Below are positions 19,153 to 29,059 of a stretch of DNA of 64,000 nucleotides, piece after piece (positions within the stretch are counted from its first letter, which is position 1; each line of letters starts with the position of its first letter). Source of the DNA: Bacillus siamensis KCTC 13613 (GTDB lineage Bacteria > Bacillota > Bacilli > Bacillales > Bacillaceae); the NCBI RefSeq assembly GCF_000262045.1, contig NZ_AJVF01000041.1, positions 62,001 to 126,000 of the forward strand, read 5' to 3'. The notes below the pieces were generated by a model that had not been told where the DNA came from, did no database searches, and was given only the letters and a program-made list of their open reading frames with translations. The translations under genes and the position numbers were made by a program.

Positions 19153-19470
19153 TTATGAGGCGACAGAATCAATGACATCGACAATCTGGCCTGTTTTTGC
19201 ATTGACCATGACTTCATATTGCTCCAGCTCGCCGAAAGCCGAACGTGTCACACCGGTTTTGTATACCTGGATGGTTTCTCCGTTTACCTGGTAAGGCTCA
19301 GGCTCTGTGTAAATCCACGATCCGTCTATCGGTCCGCGCTGTTTAAAAGCCGCTTTCACGATACGGAGCGCTTTTTCTGAAGAGATATAAGGTTTCATCG
19401 CATACTTTTTCACTGCGATGGCAGCGCATAATCCGACTCCTGCACCTAAGAGAAAATGACGTAATTTCAA
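19153..19470 (-). CDS. ytzB: PepSY-domain small protein YtzB
   Basis: A 105-residue protein with an N-terminal hydrophobic segment (residues 5-20, FLLGAGVGLCAAIAV) acting as signal or anchor, then a PepSY-like domain: SSEKALRIVKAAFKQ followed by the YEVMVNAKTGQIVDV motif near the C-terminus. PepSY domains are thought to modulate proteases outside the membrane. The ATG at 19470 has GGAGGTGC upstream. It is convergent with malS and divergent from ytoP. Confidence 0.85.
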   Translation of the reverse strand: MKLRHFLLGAGVGLCAAIAVKKYAMKPYISSEKALRIVKAAFKQRGPIDGSWIYTEPEPYQVNGETIQVYKTGVTRSAFGELEQYEVMVNAKTGQIVDVIDSVAS

Positions 19471-19628
19471 TATGAAGCACCTCCAATTATGTCGTAGTTT
19501 TTATTATACAGAAGATGCCAGACGGTGTTAAGTAAAGCGGCGGTTTTGCAGCCCATTCAATCTGACCGCTTGGAAAACAGTTGTTTTTCTAATAAAATAA
19601 AAGCATTACATAGAAATGAGGGGAAAAT

Positions 19629-20702
19629 ATGAATGAGGAAACGAAAACGCTTTTCCGGACGCTGACGCAGCTTCCCGGCGCACCGGGAAATGAACATCAG
19701 GTCCGCTCCTTTATGAAACGGGAGCTTGCGAAATATGCGGATGACATCGTGCAGGACAGACTCGGAAGTGTTTTCGGCGTAAGGCGCGGTGCTGAAGATG
19801 CGCCCACTATTATGGTAGCAGGCCATATGGATGAAGTCGGATTTATGGTAACGCAGATTACGGATAACGGCATGCTGAGATTTCAGACGCTCGGCGGCTG
19901 GTGGAGTCAAGTGCTACTGGCCCAGCGCGTCGAGGTTCAGACGGATAACGGACCTGTCATCGGCGTCATCTCAAGCATCCCGCCCCACATTTTAACGGAT
20001 GCCCAGCGCGCCAAGCCGATGGAGATCAAAAATATGATGATTGATATCGGTGCAGATGACAGAGAGGACGCGGTCAAAATGGGGATCAGACCGGGTCAGC
20101 AGGTCGTGCCGGTCTGCCCGTTCACCCCGATGGCAAACGAGAAGAAAATATTGTCCAAAGCGTGGGATAACCGCTACGGATGCGGATTAAGCATTGAATT
20201 ATTAAAAGAGCTGCACGGAAAAGAGCTGCCGAACAACCTGTACGCCGGGGCCACCGTTCAGGAGGAAGTCGGCCTGAGAGGGGCGCAGACAGCGGCCAAC
20301 ATGATTCAGCCTGATCTCTTCTTCGCGCTTGATGCCAGCCCGGCAAATGATATGAGCGGCGATAAGGAGCTGTTCGGCCGTCTCGGCGAGGGAGTGCTGC
20401 TCCGCATACTCGACAGAACGACGGTCATGCACCGCGGGATGAGAGAGTTCGTCCTTGATATGGCGGAAACGCACAATATCCCTTATCAATATTTCGCTTC
20501 CGGCGGAGGAACGGATGCCGGGCGGGTTCACATATCAAACAGCGGGGTTCCGTCAGCCGTCATCGGCATTTGTTCAAGATACATTCATACAAATGCCGCC
20601 ATCATCCATGTCGATGATTATGCCGCGGCGAAAGAAATGCTCATTAAGCTGGTCATGGCGAGTGACAAGCAGACGGTCGAAACGATCAGAGAAAATGTGT
20701 GA
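19629..20702 (+). CDS. ytoP: M42-family glutamyl/aminopeptidase YtoP
   Basis: Cytosolic di-metal aminopeptidase that normally forms a tetrahedral dodecamer. Ligands visible: His66 and Asp68 in [11 protein letters not shown], Asp near 181 in [10 protein letters not shown], the catalytic Glu pair in [10 protein letters not shown] (near 212-221), Asp in [10 protein letters not shown] and a C-terminal His in YIHTNAA. The 357-residue size is standard. The ATG follows TGAGGGGAAAAT. Monocistronic, with a terminator shared with convergent ytoQ. Confidence 0.9.
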   Translation: MNEETKTLFRTLTQLPGAPGNEHQVRSFMKRELAKYADDIVQDRLGSVFGVRRGAEDAPTIMVAGHMDEVGFMVTQITDNGMLRFQTLGGWWSQVLLAQRVEVQTDNGPVIGVISSIPPHILTDAQRAKPMEIKNMMIDIGADDREDAVKMGIRPGQQVVPVCPFTPMANEKKILSKAWDNRYGCGLSIELLKELHGKELPNNLYAGATVQEEVGLRGAQTAANMIQPDLFFALDASPANDMSGDKELFGRLGEGVLLRILDRTTVMHRGMREFVLDMAETHNIPYQYFASGGGTDAGRVHISNSGVPSAVIGICSRYIHTNAAIIHVDDYAAAKEMLIKLVMASDKQTVETIRENV

Positions 20703-20705
20703 AAA

Positions 20706-20740
20706 AATAAGCAGGCCCGCATAAGGCGGCCTGCTTATTC
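20706..20740. terminator. Bidirectional terminator between ytoP and ytoQ
   Basis: AATAAGCAGGCC pairs with GGCCTGCTTATT around CGCATAAGC. Confidence 0.8.
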
Positions 20741-21181
20741 TGTTTCAAATAAATAAGAGAGTGCTTTCATCGCTTGATTGACGGTTTCCACCGTAATATT
20801 CGCTTTGCCGGAAAGCTCTTTCAGCGGATGGTGCAGCTCTTTCGGACGGATCAGAATGAGCGGCTTGCCTTTTGCGATGGCATAAGAAGCATCCATTGCG
20901 GTATTCCACTGTTTATATTTCTCGCCAAACAGGGCGATCACAAAATCGGCTTTTTCCATCAGCACCTCTGTACGGAAATTGTTGATATCAGAGGCTCTGG
21001 CGTCCTTTAAAACAGAATCAGGCTGCTCGCCCATAATCTCTTCTCCGATATTGTCTGAGCGCTCATGGTTTTCCATCGGTCCGACAAACGTAATCGGCAG
21101 GTGCAGCGCTTTTGCTTTGTTCTTGATCTCGTTCCGCCAATCGCTGTGGATTTCACCGGCTAAATATACGACAAACTGCAT
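20735..21181 (-). CDS. ytoQ: YtoQ family protein
   Basis: A 148-residue soluble protein with nucleoside-deoxyribosyltransferase-like layout: VVYLAGEIHSDWR at residues 4-16, FVIALFGEKYKQWNTAMDASYAIA near 80-103 and KPLILIRP near 105-112. The family is conserved in Bacillus and fungi but has no proven reaction that I know of. The ATG at 21181 follows GGAGGAGCAAA. It is divergent from ytpP. Deoxyribosyltransferase activity should not be assumed. Confidence 0.83.
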   Translation of the reverse strand: MQFVVYLAGEIHSDWRNEIKNKAKALHLPITFVGPMENHERSDNIGEEIMGEQPDSVLKDARASDINNFRTEVLMEKADFVIALFGEKYKQWNTAMDASYAIAKGKPLILIRPKELHHPLKELSGKANITVETVNQAMKALSYLFETE

Positions 21182-21291
21182 CTTTTGCTCCTCCTTATTC
21201 CATATTCAGATTTTCGTACGGCTATAAGCCAAATGGTAAACGAAACTTGCTTGATAATGCAAATGAAATATGATAATGATATTGCATATAG

Positions 21292-21321
21292 TTGGTCTTG
21301 CTGTAAACAGTCTGGTATGAT
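21292..21321 (+). promoter_or_regulatory. Promoter candidate for ytpPQR
   Basis: TTGGTC (21292-21297) and TATGAT (21316-21321), 18-nt spacer, 58 nt before the ytpP start. Confidence 0.4.
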
Positions 21322-21378
21322 CCAATTGGACAAACATCAGCATACAAAAAAACTCAAAATCCAGATGGAGGAATGACA

Positions 21379-21702
21379 ATGAAAAAGATTGAAAGCACGG
21401 AAGAATTGCAAAAAGCGGTACAGGACGATTGGGCGGTATTTATGTTTTCTGCAGATTGGTGCCCGGACTGCCGCTTTGTGGAGCCGTTTCTCCCTGAGCT
21501 GGAAGCGGATTTTCCTGAATTCACTTATTACTACGTAGACCGCGATCAATTTATCGATACATGTGCGGAATGGGAAATCTACGGCATTCCGAGTTTTGTG
21601 GTATTTAACGGAGGAAAAGAAGTAAACCGCTTCGTCAGCAAAGACCGCAAAACGAAAGAAGAAATCGAGCAATTTTTAACCGATTCCCTTGCTAAAGCAT
21701 AA
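21379..21702 (+). CDS. ytpP: Thioredoxin-like protein YtpP
   Basis: A 107-residue thioredoxin fold protein with the dithiol active site WCPDC (Trp27, Cys28, Cys31) and the cis-proline in YGIPSF near residue 75. Likely a thiol-disulfide reductant in the cytosol; the partner reductase is unknown. The start is the ATG at 21379, 7 nt after GGAGG; the earlier in-frame ATG at 21373 lies directly against that site. It heads ytpP-ytpQ-ytpR, with spacings of about 15 nt, probably one operon. Confidence 0.9.
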   Translation: MKKIESTEELQKAVQDDWAVFMFSADWCPDCRFVEPFLPELEADFPEFTYYYVDRDQFIDTCAEWEIYGIPSFVVFNGGKEVNRFVSKDRKTKEEIEQFLTDSLAKA

Positions 21703-21717
21703 AGGAGGCCACGGGCT

Positions 21718-22527
21718 TTGAAGATGACGTCGAGGAAGCTGTCGGATCTATTAAAACAGCGCCTGCAGCACGAGAACCGATCCTTCTTTTTTGACAGAGA
21801 AAAAGACACCCTCCGTGTTGAGGATCAAACGACCAAAAAAGGCATCACATTAGAACTTCCGCCGATCATCGCCAAGTGGGAGACGAAAAAAGAAGAAGCG
21901 ATCGACGAGATCGTCTACTATGTGTCAGAAGCGATGGAGGCGATGGGAGGAAGCGGACAGGAGATGTCCGGAAAGGAAGCCGGAATTTATCCGGTGATCC
22001 GCTCCACGTCATTTCCTGATCAAACGGGCGACGGCATTCCGCTCGTGTATGATGACCATACCGCCGAAACCAGAATCTACTACGCGCTTGACCTCGGCAA
22101 GACGTACCGCTTAATTGACAGCCGGATGCTTGAGAAAGAAAACTGGACAAAAGAACGGATCAGGGAAACGGCATCATTCAATCTCCGCTCGCTCCCTTCG
22201 GTCGTGAAGCAGGATACGGTTGCGGGCAATTATTTTTATTTTTTCAGAGCGAATGACGGCTATGACGCCAGCCGGATTCTCAATGATTCGATTCTTCATG
22301 AATACAAACAGGCCGCTGAAGGCGAATTAGCGATTTCTGTCCCGCATCAGGATGTATTAATACTTGCTGACATTCGAAATGAATCGGGTTATGATATTTT
22401 AGGGCAAATGTCCATGAGCTTCTTTGCAAGCGGCACGGTGCCGATTACGGCCCTTTCATTTCTCTATAATGAAGGCAGACTGGAACCTGTGTTTATCATG
22501 GCGAAAAGCCGGCCGAAAAAGGATTAG
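21718..22527 (+). CDS. ytpQ: DUF1444 family protein YtpQ
   Basis: A 269-residue soluble conserved protein of the DUF1444 family, function unknown. No membrane span or recognisable catalytic motif. The first codon is taken as TTG at 21718, 9 nt from an AAAGGAGG site, giving the same length as B. subtilis YtpQ; an ATG two codons later is a weaker choice. Middle gene of the ytpPQR operon. Confidence 0.83.
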   Translation: MKMTSRKLSDLLKQRLQHENRSFFFDREKDTLRVEDQTTKKGITLELPPIIAKWETKKEEAIDEIVYYVSEAMEAMGGSGQEMSGKEAGIYPVIRSTSFPDQTGDGIPLVYDDHTAETRIYYALDLGKTYRLIDSRMLEKENWTKERIRETASFNLRSLPSVVKQDTVAGNYFYFFRANDGYDASRILNDSILHEYKQAAEGELAISVPHQDVLILADIRNESGYDILGQMSMSFFASGTVPITALSFLYNEGRLEPVFIMAKSRPKKD

Positions 22528-22541
22528 AAAGGATTTTTCTT

Positions 22542-23147
22542 ATGAACGCTTTTTACAATAAAGAAGGTGTGGGAGATACGCTTCTGATCTCTCTTAAAGA
22601 TGCAGCACGTGAAGAAATCGGCTATGAAAGAGAAGGCGATGTCGTCAGAATCTTTAACAAAGAAACAAAAGAAACGACGGGCTTTAATATTTTTAACGTG
22701 TCTTCTTATTTACAGATTGAGGACAACGGCCCTGTCGCTTTGTCTGAGACATTCGTTCAGGACGTGAATGAAATACTGAACAGAAACGGCGTTTCAGAAA
22801 CGCTGACAGTTGACCTTTCTCCGAAATTTGTTGTCGGTCATGTTGAATCGAAAGAAAAACATCCGAATGCGGATAAACTGAATATCTGCCAAGTGAATGT
22901 GGGAGAGGAAACCCTTCAAATCGTTTGCGGCGCGCCGAACGTAGACAAAGGACAAAAAGTCGTCGTTGCTAAAGTCGGCGCGGTGATGCCGAGCGGACTT
23001 GTCATTAAAGATGCTGAATTAAGAGGCGTTCCGTCAAGCGGCATGATCTGCTCCGCGAAAGAACTCGCTTTGCCGGATGCGCCGTCGGAAAAAGGCATTC
23101 TCGTTCTTGAAGACAGCCGCGAGGCCGGCGAAGCATTTCAATTCTAA
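22542..23147 (+). CDS. ytpR: tRNA-binding-domain protein YtpR
   Basis: A 201-residue protein whose C-terminal half (about residues 88-195) is an EMAP/Csa-type tRNA-binding OB fold like that of the PheT N-terminus: [20 protein letters not shown], then [15 protein letters not shown] and [16 protein letters not shown]. The N-terminal 85 residues are family-specific. Probably binds tRNA or another structured RNA; no enzymatic domain is present. Ends the ytpPQR operon before a perfect terminator. Confidence 0.87.
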   Translation: MNAFYNKEGVGDTLLISLKDAAREEIGYEREGDVVRIFNKETKETTGFNIFNVSSYLQIEDNGPVALSETFVQDVNEILNRNGVSETLTVDLSPKFVVGHVESKEKHPNADKLNICQVNVGEETLQIVCGAPNVDKGQKVVVAKVGAVMPSGLVIKDAELRGVPSSGMICSAKELALPDAPSEKGILVLEDSREAGEAFQF

Positions 23148-23186
23148 CTCCCATAAATAAGCGCACAAAATCGAATGATGTGAGAG

Positions 23187-23220
23187 AAAGCCGTTAAGCA
23201 GGCCTGCTTAACGGCTTTCT
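23187..23220 (+). terminator. Terminator after ytpR
   Basis: AAAGCCGTTAAGCAGG pairs perfectly with CCTGCTTAACGGCTTT, then T-rich sequence. Confidence 0.88.
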
Positions 23221-23314
23221 TCAGTTGGGAGCTTAATCTTTTCTGAGCCGCCCGGCAGTGGTATACTAAATATCGTCCCAGACTACTAATAAGGGAGTTA
23301 GAGAGTGATTAAAC

Positions 23315-25909
23315 ATGAGTTGGCTGAATAAATTTTTTGACTTATTTTTAGGTGAAAAAGAAGAAGAGCATGAACATGAACATGAACCGAACACACATGC
23401 CCAAATCCCGAAACAGCAGATACCGGATCAGCCAGAAGGCAAATTAACGCGCATGGAAGATCCTAAAATATATTACGAATATCCGAAAGGGAATTTCCGC
23501 TTTCCTGTCGTTCCGGACGGCTATAAGCGAACGGAACAAAGACAGCAGGAAAGGCATGAACGCCGCCGCCAGCCGTCCCGGGGATATGCCGCCGCGACGG
23601 AGCATACGGAGCGGGAGCGGAAGCAGCATACATATGAAGAGCCGGAGCCGGTGAAAAAGCCCTTTAAACCGTCCTCCATTCCTTCACCGGTCTACGGTTT
23701 TCAATCTCAGCACAGCATTAAAAAAACGCCTAATCCGCAAAAACAGCGTGAAGAGAGCGTGACATTGCTGTCAGAGGAGCAATTTGTTCCGCCAAAGTCC
23801 GGTCAGGAAACGGAAAAAGAGCCCGCATTCACAGCATCCGGCATGACAAAACAGACGGACACCCGGCCGGAACCGTCTGTGAAACAAGAAACGGAAGAAT
23901 TCCAGGCCGCCCAAAAAGAGCAGCCGCACACTGAGGCTGAGAATGCAAAAGAGCAAGTGTACAGTGCATCAGAACCGCGCCAGGCTAAAGACCTGCAGCA
24001 GCCGGAAAGCACGGAACCTGCCGGCTATACAGATCAACAAGAGCTGGAACAAACCGAGCCGCAGCCTTTAAATGAGACTGAGTATGAAGCGTCCCGGCCG
24101 TCTGAACACACGGAAGAACAAGCGCCGCAGCAGGAGGAGTATCAGCAGTCTGAGACGGAAGCCGCTCAAGCTTTTGAAACCGCTGGGGAACCGGTATATA
24201 CATACTCAGAACCGGGGAATGAAGAGGAAGTTCAGCCGCAGTCTGAATCGCCTGAGGCTGACGCGGAACAAAAAGCAGATGAACAGCCTGAGTTCAACGA
24301 AGCCCCTCAGCATTCTGAACCGGAGCCTGAATCTGCAGTCATCGAGCCGCCCGAAGCCCCGGCCCCGCCTGTCGAAGAAAAAACGAAGAATCACGAACAG
24401 CCCGTGAAAACGGCGGAGCGGCCGAAAGAGCGCAGTGTTCCGTTTAACGTCATGATGCTTAAAAGCGATAAACACAAGCAGGCGAAGACGCCAGAGGGCG
24501 GTGCGGGCTATGTTTTCCCGAATCTGTCGCTTCTGGACGTACCGCCGGCGCAGAGACATGACGACCAATCATGGATTGAAGAACAGCGCGAGCTTTTAAA
24601 CGTCACGCTGAAAAACTTTAATGTGCGCGCCCAAGTCGTTCATGTCACACAAGGCCCGTCCGTCACAAGATTTGAAGTGCATCCTGAGCCGGGAGTGAAA
24701 GTAAACAAAATTACAAACTTAGCAGATGATATAAAGCTGAGTTTATCTGCCAAGGATATTCGGATTGAGGCGCCGATCCCCGGCAAAAACACGATCGGCA
24801 TTGAAGTTCCGAACCGCGTAAGCAAGGTCGTTGATTTACGGCAGATGATCAGAAGCGCCGCTTTCAGGACGAATCCGTCTCCGCTTACAGCCGCGCTCGG
24901 TGTCGATATTTCCGGCAACCCGGTCGTCATTGATTTGAAAAAAATGCCGCACGGCTTGATTGCGGGTGCGACAGGATCGGGAAAAAGCGTCTGCATCAAT
25001 ACCATTTTGGTCAGTCTGCTTTATAAGGCGGATCCGAGCGAGGTCAAAGTGCTTTTGATTGATCCGAAAATGGTCGAGCTTGCGCCTTATAACCAAATTC
25101 CGCATTTAGTCAGCCCCGTCATCACGGACGCCAAAGCCGCAACCGCGGCGTTAAAATGGGTTGTGGAAGAGATGGAACGGCGGTATGAACTGTTTGCTCA
25201 TTCAGGTGTGAGAGATATCGGCCGCTTTAATGAATTAACGGCTGATCATAAGACAGGCGAAAAGCTCCCGTACCTCGTAGTCGTTATTGATGAGCTTGCC
25301 GATTTAATGATGGTCGCGCCGAACGATGTGGAAGAAAGTATTGCCAGAATCGCGCAGAAAGCGAGAGCCTGCGGCATTCATCTCCTCGTCGCGACACAGC
25401 GTCCGTCTGTCGATGTCATTACCGGCATGATCAAGGCGAACATCCCGACGAGGATCGCATTCTCCGTCTCAAGTCAGGTCGATTCCAGAACGATTATCGA
25501 CATGGCGGGGGCGGAAAAGCTGCTGGGAAAAGGCGACATGCTTTACTGGGAAAACGGTACAGGAAAACCGGTGCGTCTGCAGGGCAACTTTGTGTCAGAC
25601 AGTGAGATTGACCGCGTCGTCTCTCATGTCAGAAAGCAGCTCCCGCCGTCTTATTTGTTTGAACAGGAAGAACTGATCAGGCAGGGAACCGCCCTCAAGG
25701 AAGAGGACGAGCTGTTTCCTGAGGCGTGCCAATTTGTCGTGGAGCAAAACAGCGCCAGCACCTCCAGCCTTCAAAGAAGGTTCAGGATCGGCTATAACCG
25801 TGCGGCGAGGCTGATTGACATGATGGAAGCTGAAGGCATGATCTCAGAAGCAAAGGGCAGCAAACCCCGCGAAGTGCTGATTACGGCTGCTGACATTACT
25901 CAAGAATAA
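23315..25909 (+). CDS. sftA: Septum-associated DNA translocase SftA (FtsK/SpoIIIE family)
   Basis: Soluble FtsK-type motor that clears chromosomal DNA from the division septum. Walker A GATGSGKSV lies near residues 551-559, Walker B VVVIDELADLMMV near 650-662, and a C-terminal gamma winged-helix domain near 797-860 (SSLQRRFRIGYNRAARLIDMME). Unlike SpoIIIE there are no N-terminal membrane spans; instead residues about 70-400 form a Glu/Gln/Pro-rich, probably disordered linker. Length is 864 against about 952 in B. subtilis, the deficit falling in that linker. ATG at 23315 follows GGGAGTTAGAG. Monocistronic between ytpR and murC. Confidence 0.9.
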   Translation: MSWLNKFFDLFLGEKEEEHEHEHEPNTHAQIPKQQIPDQPEGKLTRMEDPKIYYEYPKGNFRFPVVPDGYKRTEQRQQERHERRRQPSRGYAAATEHTERERKQHTYEEPEPVKKPFKPSSIPSPVYGFQSQHSIKKTPNPQKQREESVTLLSEEQFVPPKSGQETEKEPAFTASGMTKQTDTRPEPSVKQETEEFQAAQKEQPHTEAENAKEQVYSASEPRQAKDLQQPESTEPAGYTDQQELEQTEPQPLNETEYEASRPSEHTEEQAPQQEEYQQSETEAAQAFETAGEPVYTYSEPGNEEEVQPQSESPEADAEQKADEQPEFNEAPQHSEPEPESAVIEPPEAPAPPVEEKTKNHEQPVKTAERPKERSVPFNVMMLKSDKHKQAKTPEGGAGYVFPNLSLLDVPPAQRHDDQSWIEEQRELLNVTLKNFNVRAQVVHVTQGPSVTRFEVHPEPGVKVNKITNLADDIKLSLSAKDIRIEAPIPGKNTIGIEVPNRVSKVVDLRQMIRSAAFRTNPSPLTAALGVDISGNPVVIDLKKMPHGLIAGATGSGKSVCINTILVSLLYKADPSEVKVLLIDPKMVELAPYNQIPHLVSPVITDAKAATAALKWVVEEMERRYELFAHSGVRDIGRFNELTADHKTGEKLPYLVVVIDELADLMMVAPNDVEESIARIAQKARACGIHLLVATQRPSVDVITGMIKANIPTRIAFSVSSQVDSRTIIDMAGAEKLLGKGDMLYWENGTGKPVRLQGNFVSDSEIDRVVSHVRKQLPPSYLFEQEELIRQGTALKEEDELFPEACQFVVEQNSASTSSLQRRFRIGYNRAARLIDMMEAEGMISEAKGSKPREVLITAADITQE

Positions 25910-26055
25910 GAATATCGTTCATTTTTCTCACAAACATGGTATGATAATGGATGGACCATCAAACAGCATCACTGTCACGCGCTGAAATATCATGCGGCAG
26001 GTTTAATCAAAAAGAAAGTTACAGATACTGACGATAACGTAAAAATAAATGGAAG

Positions 26056-26088
26056 CGCCGCTGTGCGGGCTTTTCGCCCGCGGCGGTC
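26056..26088 (+). other. G+C-rich hairpin in the murC leader, no U-tract
   Basis: GCGGGC (26065-26070) pairs with GCCCGC (26076-26081) over TTTTC, extended by CCGC/GCGG beyond a small bulge. It sits 60 nt before the murC start and lacks the T-run of a terminator, so it may be a leader structure. Confidence 0.5.
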
Positions 26089-26148
26089 GCAAAATGAAAT
26101 GAGCGTCATATACTGGGGAACAGATAGACGTTTGTTGGAGGTACGATT

Positions 26149-27447
26149 ATGACTGTTTATCATTTTGTTGGAATAAAAGGGACAGGTATGAGCCCGCTTG
26201 CTCAAATCCTGCATGATACAGGGTATCAGGTGCAGGGATCGGATATCGAGAAGCAGATTTTTACTCAGGCTGCCCTTGAAAAAAGAAATATCCCGATCTA
26301 TCCGTTCAGCCCCGATAACATCAAACCGGGCTTAACGGTAATCGCCGGAAACGCATTCCCTGATTCTCATCCGGAAATCGCAAAGGCGCTCGCTGAAGGA
26401 ATTCCTGTTATCAGATATCATAAATTTTTAGCTGAATATATGAAAAAATATACAAGTGTCGCGGTTACGGGCGCACACGGCAAGACGTCCACTACGGGTC
26501 TCTTGGCACACGTGATGCAGCAGGCGAAGCCGACTTCGTTTCTTATCGGAGACGGGACGGGCAGAGGAAATGAAAGCAGCGAATACTTTGTATTTGAAGC
26601 CTGCGAGTACCGCCGTCATTTCTTAAGCTATCAGCCTGATTATGCGATCATGACGAATATTGATTTTGACCACCCTGATTATTTCGCCAACATTGACGAT
26701 GTGTTTGATGCTTTCCAAAACATGGCGCTTCAAGTCAACAAAGGCATCATTGCCTGCGGTGATGACGAGTATCTGCCGAAAATTCACGCCAATGTGCCTG
26801 TCGTTTATTACGGCACGGGAGAAGAAAACGATTTTCAAGCGAGAAACATCGTAAAAAATACGGAAGGCACGACATTTGACGTCTTTGTCCGCAATACGTT
26901 TTACGATACGTTCTACATCCCGGCATACGGCCATCACAATGTCCTCAATTCATTAGCGGTCATTGCGCTCTGCCACTATGAAGAGATAGACGTGAACATG
27001 ATTAAGCGCGGACTTGAATCATTCGGCGGCGTCAAACGCAGATTCAATGAAAAAGTGATCGGCAGCCAGGTGCTGATAGACGACTACGCCCACCATCCGA
27101 CTGAAATTAAAGTCACCATTGAGGCGGCGCGCCAAAAATATCCGGAACGTGAAATCATCGCGGTATTCCAGCCGCATACGTTTACACGGACGCAATCATT
27201 CCTTGATGAATTTGCAGAAAGCTTGAGCGCGGCCGATCGCGTGTATCTATGCGACATTTTCGGCTCTGCCCGCGAGAACGTCGGCAAACTCACCATCACG
27301 GATCTGCAGGAAAAAATCGATAACGCAGAACTCATTGAAGAGAATGACACATCCGTGTTAAAAGCGCATAAAGACGCAGTGCTGATCTTTATGGGCGCCG
27401 GAGACATTCAAAAATATATGAGGGCCTATGAAAACGTCATAGCGTAA
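26149..27447 (+). CDS. murC: UDP-N-acetylmuramate--L-alanine ligase MurC
   Basis: ATP-dependent addition of L-alanine to UDP-MurNAc, first step of the peptidoglycan stem peptide. Mur ligase features: N-terminal UDP-binding [13 protein letters not shown] (residues 5-17), P-loop [10 protein letters not shown] (near 107-116), the central [10 protein letters not shown] region and the C-terminal [12 protein letters not shown]. Exactly 432 residues, as in B. subtilis. Start ATG after TTGGAGGTACGATT. It is away from the dcw cluster, as is normal in Bacillus. Confidence 0.95.
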   Translation: MTVYHFVGIKGTGMSPLAQILHDTGYQVQGSDIEKQIFTQAALEKRNIPIYPFSPDNIKPGLTVIAGNAFPDSHPEIAKALAEGIPVIRYHKFLAEYMKKYTSVAVTGAHGKTSTTGLLAHVMQQAKPTSFLIGDGTGRGNESSEYFVFEACEYRRHFLSYQPDYAIMTNIDFDHPDYFANIDDVFDAFQNMALQVNKGIIACGDDEYLPKIHANVPVVYYGTGEENDFQARNIVKNTEGTTFDVFVRNTFYDTFYIPAYGHHNVLNSLAVIALCHYEEIDVNMIKRGLESFGGVKRRFNEKVIGSQVLIDDYAHHPTEIKVTIEAARQKYPEREIIAVFQPHTFTRTQSFLDEFAESLSAADRVYLCDIFGSARENVGKLTITDLQEKIDNAELIEENDTSVLKAHKDAVLIFMGAGDIQKYMRAYENVIA

Positions 27448-27448
27448 C

Positions 27449-27479
27449 AAAAAAGCAGTGGGGCTCTCACTGCTTTTTT
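27449..27479 (+). terminator. Terminator after murC
   Basis: AAAAAGCAGTG pairs with CACTGCTTTTT around GGGCTCT. Confidence 0.88.
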
Positions 27480-27545
27480 GCGCGTGCTGCAAAGGGATTT
27501 ACCGATAAACGGAGAAATAGTATACATACAGCCCCTTTCATATAT

Positions 27546-27570
27546 GTTTATCATTTTAATAATTGGGTAT
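27546..27570 (+). promoter_or_regulatory. Sigma-B promoter of ytxGHJ
   Basis: GTTTAT (27546-27551) and GGGTAT (27565-27570), 13-nt spacer, a near-perfect general-stress promoter 34 nt before ytxG. The B. subtilis ytxGHJ operon is sigma-B (and sigma-H) dependent. Confidence 0.85.
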
Positions 27571-27603
27571 ATACCATTATATCCTGCAATAAGGAGGTAT
27601 TAG

Positions 27604-28026
27604 ATGATTATCATTCTTTACTTAAGTGTCGCACTCATTGCCGTAGCATTTCTCATCCTCGTCATTTATCTGTCCAAAACATTAAAGTCTGTGCAGATGA
27701 CCTTAACAAACGTAGCGTCGACTTTAGACGGCCTTGAAGGGCAGATGAAGGGCATTACCGCAGAGACAACTGAGCTGTTACATAAGACAAACCGTCTCGC
27801 GGAAGACATTCAGGAAAAATCAGAGAAATTAAATACGGTTGTCCATGCTGTGCAGGAAGTGGGAACTTCCGTCCAGCAGTTTAATACATCCATAAAGCAG
27901 GCAGCCGGTTCCGTTTCGGCCTCTGTCAGAGAGAACCAGGATAAGATCAGTCAGGTTGTCACCTGGAGCCAGGCCGCTATGGAAATATGGGACAAGTGGA
28001 AGCAAAAGAAAAAAACATCGCTTTAA
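27604..28026 (+). CDS. ytxG: General stress protein YtxG (DUF948)
   Basis: A 140-residue protein with one N-terminal membrane span (residues 2-22, [21 protein letters not shown]) and a long helical, methyl-accepting-like or coiled region ([20 protein letters not shown]...) facing the cytoplasm. DUF948 family. First gene of the stress-induced ytxGHJ operon directly downstream of a sigma-B-type promoter; AAGGAGG site 6 nt before the ATG. Biochemical role unknown. Confidence 0.87.
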   Translation: MIIILYLSVALIAVAFLILVIYLSKTLKSVQMTLTNVASTLDGLEGQMKGITAETTELLHKTNRLAEDIQEKSEKLNTVVHAVQEVGTSVQQFNTSIKQAAGSVSASVRENQDKISQVVTWSQAAMEIWDKWKQKKKTSL

Positions 28027-28058
28027 TCATAAGAAAAATCCACTAAGGAGGAATCATA

Positions 28059-28472
28059 ATGAGCAAAGATGGAATCAATAGTAAGGATTTTTTAATCGGA
28101 ACGCTGATCGGGGGAATTATCGGCGCGACAACGGCATTGTTTCTGGCGCCTAAATCAGGCAAGGAGCTGCGCGACGATCTCGGCAGCCAGGCTTCTGCAT
28201 TGAAAGATAGGACGGACAGAATGACGGCCGACGCGAAAGAAAAAGGCTCTCAATATGTCAGCATCGCCAAGGATAAAACATCTAACATCACCCAGCTGGT
28301 AGCTGATCAATCAGGCCAGATTATGAATAAAGTGAAGGATTTAAAAGACCGTTCTAAGAGCACACTAACTGAGAAAGCCGAAGAGACGAGAAGCGAAATG
28401 CAGGACACGGCCCAAAGCATCAAAGCCGAAGCGGAAGACGCCGGGGAAAAAGCCGGTCAGGCAAATCGCTGA
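28059..28472 (+). CDS. ytxH: General stress protein YtxH
   Basis: A 137-residue protein. A glycine-rich membrane segment FLIGTLIGGIIGATTALFLA (residues 10-29) is followed by the family mark PKSGKELRDDLG and a long charged amphipathic helix region of 11-residue periodicity (KDRTDRMTADAKEKGSQ), resembling LEA-like stress proteins. Preceded by TAAGGAGGAATCATA. Second gene of ytxGHJ; probably membrane-associated stress protection, mechanism unknown. Confidence 0.88.
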   Translation: MSKDGINSKDFLIGTLIGGIIGATTALFLAPKSGKELRDDLGSQASALKDRTDRMTADAKEKGSQYVSIAKDKTSNITQLVADQSGQIMNKVKDLKDRSKSTLTEKAEETRSEMQDTAQSIKAEAEDAGEKAGQANR

Positions 28473-28497
28473 TCTTCAATAAGGAGAGATAACAGAC

Positions 28498-28824
28498 ATG
28501 ACAAAGCAGCTGATATCGTCAGAAGAAGAGTTCAAAAATGCCGCTGAGAAAGAAAGCACGTTCGTGTTTTTGAAACACAGCACAACCTGCCCGATCAGCC
28601 ATGCGGCGTTTCAGGAGTTTGACGCCTTTGCATCGGAGCATTCAGAAGTGCCTTCTTATTACCTGCAGGTGCAGGACAGCCGGCCGCTTTCAAACTATAT
28701 CGCCGAGACATACGGCGTGAAACATGAAAGCCCGCAAGTATTCGTCATTACAAACGGCGAAGTGAAATGGCACGCGTCTCATTCCCAAATCACAAAAAAC
28801 GCAATAGAGCAGCACCTTTCATAA
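28498..28824 (+). CDS. ytxJ: Bacillithiol-system monothiol thioredoxin-fold protein YtxJ
   Basis: A 108-residue thioredoxin-fold protein with a single active-site cysteine, Cys31 in STTCPISH, and the cis-proline in SPQVFVI near residue 82. The YtxJ family is regarded as a candidate bacilliredoxin, removing bacillithiol from proteins during stress. Last gene of the operon, 25 nt after ytxH, with its own strong terminator. The earlier idea of a sporulation role (csb) rests on expression only. Confidence 0.88.
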   Translation: MTKQLISSEEEFKNAAEKESTFVFLKHSTTCPISHAAFQEFDAFASEHSEVPSYYLQVQDSRPLSNYIAETYGVKHESPQVFVITNGEVKWHASHSQITKNAIEQHLS

Positions 28825-28831
28825 TTTACTG

Positions 28832-28860
28832 ACCGCCGGATGATACCGGCGGTTTTTTTT
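28832..28860 (+). terminator. Terminator after ytxJ
   Basis: ACCGCCGG pairs with CCGGCGGT around ATGATA, followed by eight T residues. Confidence 0.92.
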
Positions 28861-29059
28861 GAAAAAAACTATTGATCATTTCAGCCATATCATGTAGGAT
28901 ATCAATATACGTTACTTCAACGCATAAAAGCTTAAAAGCGTTTTGGTAATAAAGTAAAATGTGAAAAAATTTATTGTTTCATATTCCTATTTTCGCATAA
29001 CTGTAGTAAGATGCATGTTAACCATTAAAATAAAACATAGCATAGAAGGGATGAAAAAG

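Noticed and set aside
21268-21290. Fur-box-like sequence upstream of ytpP (TGATAATGATATTGCAT)
   Set aside because: Only about half the dyad matches; no iron-related gene nearby.
27492-27519. Sigma-H-like promoter before ytxG (AAGGGATTT, GGAGAAATA)
   Set aside because: Spacer is one short of consensus and the -10 has a mismatch; the sigma-B site is much clearer. Kept only as a possibility because the B. subtilis operon does use sigma-H.
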